From NCBI GenBank assembly GCA_947174575.1, contig CAMWJM010000055.1, positions 1-7,318 of the forward strand: a stretch of 7,318 bases of DNA, given 5' to 3'. The stretch is from an uncultured Alistipes sp. (lineage in GTDB: Bacteria; Bacteroidota; Bacteroidia; Bacteroidales; Rikenellaceae). This document shows, one piece after another, positions 5,903 through 7,318 of this stretch (position 1 is its first letter; every line of letters begins with the position of its first letter). Position numbers and translations under genes: made by a program. The notes under the pieces are model-generated. The model made no database searches and was not told the origin of the DNA. It saw nothing but the letters and a program-made list of their open reading frames with translations.

Positions 5903-7177
5903 TTATTCGTATTTTCCTTTCCACAGCTGGGCGATGCGCTCGGCGATCTTGGCTTCGGCGGCGTTCTGCGTGTCGGGATCGTAGAACTTCGTGCCGCAAA
6001 GGCCCTCGGGCAGGAACTCCAGATCGGCGAAATGACCCTCGTAGTCGTGGGCATATTTGTAGCCCTTGCCATAACCCGCACTGCTCATCAACTTGGTCGG
6101 AGCGTTGCGCAGATGCAACGGCACCGGACGGTTGGTCGTGTCGTGCTCGACCTGTGCCAGCGCCTTGTTGATCGCCATGTAAGCCGAATTGCTCTTGGGC
6201 GAGGTCGCCAGATAAATCGTCGCCTCGGCCAGCGTGATCCGCGCTTCGGGCATGCCGATCTTATGCACCGTATCGAAGCACGCATTGGCCAGCAGCAGCG
6301 CATTGGGATTGGCCAGACCTATATCCTCCGATGCCAGAATCACCAACCGCCGGGCGATGAAACGCGGCTCCTCGCCCCCGGCCAGCATGCGGGCCAGATA
6401 GTAGATCGCCGCATTGGGGTCGCTGCCCCGCACCGACTTGATGAACGCCGAAATGACGTCGTAGTGCTGCTCGCCGTTCTTGTCATAGAGAGCGATATTC
6501 TCCTGCAGGCACTCCTGCACGTAGCTGTCGGTCAGCACGACCTTGCCCTCGGTGGCGCCGACCACGATGTCGAGCACGTTGAGCAGCTTGCGCGCATCGC
6601 CGCCCGAGAAGCGGAACAAAGCCCCCGTCTCCTCGACCTCGATCTCGCGCTCCTTCAGCTCGACGTCGGTCTTCAGCGCCCGGTCGAGCAGCGCTTGCAA
6701 GTCACTATCCTCCAGCGACTTGAGGATGTAGACTTGACACCGACTCAACAACGGCGAGATCACCTCGAACGAGGGATTCTCGGTCGTGGCGCCGATGAGC
6801 GTCACCACACCCTGCTCCACGGCCCCCAGCAGCGAATCCTGCTGCGACTTGTTGAACCGGTGGATTTCGTCGATGAACAGAAACGGCGGCTTGCGGTCGA
6901 AAAACTGCTGCTTGCGGGCCGACTCGATCACCTCGCGCACCTCCTTGACGCCCGACGTCACGGCCGAGAGGGTGAAGAACGGCCGCTCCAGCTGCGTGGC
7001 GACGATCCGCGCGAGCGTGGTCTTGCCCACGCCGGGAGGCCCCCAGAGGATGAACGACGGGACGTTGCCCGTCTCGAAGAACTTGCGGAACACCCCGTTC
7101 GTGCCGACGAGATGTTCCTGCCCGATGTACTCGTCTATCGTGCGGGGGCGCAGACGTTCGGCCAAAGGTGCAGACAT
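5903..7177 (-). CDS. rarA: Replication-associated recombination protein A (AAA+ ATPase, MgsA/WRNIP1 family)
   Basis: A 424-residue homotetrameric AAA+ ATPase related to clamp loaders. It acts at stalled replication forks and single-strand gaps and interacts with SSB in characterised bacteria. Visible motifs: the family opening PLAERLRPRTIDEYIGQEHLVG (4-25), Walker A GPPGVGKTT (46-54), Walker B FLFIDEIHRFNK (99-110), sensor 1 GATTENPSFEV (129-139), an arginine-finger region SPLLSRCQVY (141-150), and sensor 2 SGGDARKLLN (191-200). The RarA-specific C-terminal half follows with SVRGSDPNAAIYYLARML (248-265), RRLVILASEDIGLANP (276-291) and KGYKYAHDYEGHF (371-383). Length and motifs are complete. 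The ATG at 7177 gives the canonical N-terminus. It probably leads a two-gene transcript with the outer-membrane protein behind it, and its upstream region is occupied by tandem repeats. Confidence 0.97.
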   Translation of the reverse strand: MSAPLAERLRPRTIDEYIGQEHLVGTNGVFRKFFETGNVPSFILWGPPGVGKTTLARIVATQLERPFFTLSAVTSGVKEVREVIESARKQQFFDRKPPFLFIDEIHRFNKSQQDSLLGAVEQGVVTLIGATTENPSFEVISPLLSRCQVYILKSLEDSDLQALLDRALKTDVELKEREIEVEETGALFRFSGGDARKLLNVLDIVVGATEGKVVLTDSYVQECLQENIALYDKNGEQHYDVISAFIKSVRGSDPNAAIYYLARMLAGGEEPRFIARRLVILASEDIGLANPNALLLANACFDTVHKIGMPEARITLAEATIYLATSPKSNSAYMAINKALAQVEHDTTNRPVPLHLRNAPTKLMSSAGYGKGYKYAHDYEGHFADLEFLPEGLCGTKFYDPDTQNAAEAKIAERIAQLWKGKYE

Positions 7178-7213
7178 AACGGTAGGAAATTGAACGTTTT
7201 CGATAAGCCGAGA

Positions 7214-7240
7214 GCAAAGCCGAATTTATTCGAGCTTTGC
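7214..7240. repeat. Hairpin inside the first repeat unit
   Basis: GCAAAGC (7214-7220) pairs with GCTTTGC (7234-7240), and CGAAT (7221-7225) pairs with ATTCG (7228-7232), leaving one bulged A (7233) and a tiny loop. It is a nearly perfect 27-nt palindrome and can form on either strand. There is no T-tract after it, so it is not an obvious intrinsic terminator. Confidence 0.7.
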
Positions 7241-7288
7241 CGAGGCGAGAAAACCTGCAAAATATTGAACGTTTTCGATAAGCCGAGA

Positions 7289-7315
7289 GCAAAGCCGAAT
7301 TTATTCGAGCTTTGC
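7289..7315. repeat. Hairpin inside the second repeat unit
   Basis: This is the exact copy, 75 bp further on, of the palindrome in the first unit, with the same arms and bulge. Its preservation in both units suggests that the foldback is part of the repeat's definition, although the identity may simply reflect recent duplication. Confidence 0.7.
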
Positions 7316-7318
7316 CGA

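Larger units (their letters stand above)
7189..7318. repeat. Tandem repeat with 75-bp period upstream of rarA (second unit cut by the window edge)
   Basis: The first unit spans 7189-7263 and the second starts at 7264. The 55 bases available from the second unit appear identical to the first 55 of unit one (ATTGAACGTTTTCGATAAGC and onward). A decayed relative lies at 2303-2356, so this is a dispersed family rather than a purely local duplication. The region 7178-7318 has no gene of its own. The array begins 12 bp upstream of the rarA start codon and so occupies its leader or promoter region. Confidence 0.85.

Noticed and set aside
6705..7292. Minus-strand frame with a duplicated peptide LSAYRKRSI
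   Set aside because: The duplication is just translation of the 75-bp repeat, and the rest is an out-of-frame reading of rarA.
7189..7318. CRISPR array
   Set aside because: The periodic sequence is contiguous: the whole 75-bp unit repeats and no unique spacers separate the copies. There are no cas genes.

Overview
The window looks like chromosomal DNA from a GC-rich member of the Bacteroidota, most plausibly Alistipes or another Rikenellaceae. Three things point there: coding regions are rich in codons ending in G or C, intergenic spacers are AT-rich and lack Shine-Dalgarno sequences, and five gene starts are preceded by an exact TAnnTTTG box, the -7 element of the Bacteroidota sigma factor. 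The genus is an inference from style, not from a database match.

Layout, left to right. Positions 1-505 (minus) hold the N-terminal part of a U32-family peptidase-like protein that runs off the left edge. It is divergently transcribed from serS (592-1863, plus), a full-length seryl-tRNA synthetase. A small two-cluster ferredoxin follows under its own promoter (2021-2188, plus) and ends at a strong intrinsic terminator (2209-2238). A spacer then carries a decayed copy of a repeat, followed by a small plus-strand reading frame of unknown function (2384-2566), which converges tightly on queG. queG (2580-3485, minus; epoxyqueuosine reductase) shares a divergent promoter region with a long-chain acyl-CoA synthetase-type gene (3582-5249, plus). 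That gene meets a minus-strand pair head-on across a 15-bp perfect hairpin (5303-5340). The pair is rarA (5903-7177; AAA+ replication-associated recombination ATPase) and, 15 bp behind it, a small secreted outer-membrane beta-barrel protein (5360-5887). Upstream of rarA the window ends in a 75-bp-period tandem repeat whose unit folds into a hairpin.

Functionally this is mostly housekeeping. SerS, QueG and perhaps the U32 protein concern tRNA charging or RNA modification. The ferredoxin carries electrons. The acyl-CoA synthetase activates fatty acids. RarA acts at stalled replication forks. No phage, transposase, CRISPR array or defence module is visible, and I did not find a convincing new multi-gene system. 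The least explained items are the dispersed repeat (two intact or partial copies plus one decayed copy), the small hypothetical ORF next to it, and the apparent coupling of rarA to an outer-membrane protein gene.
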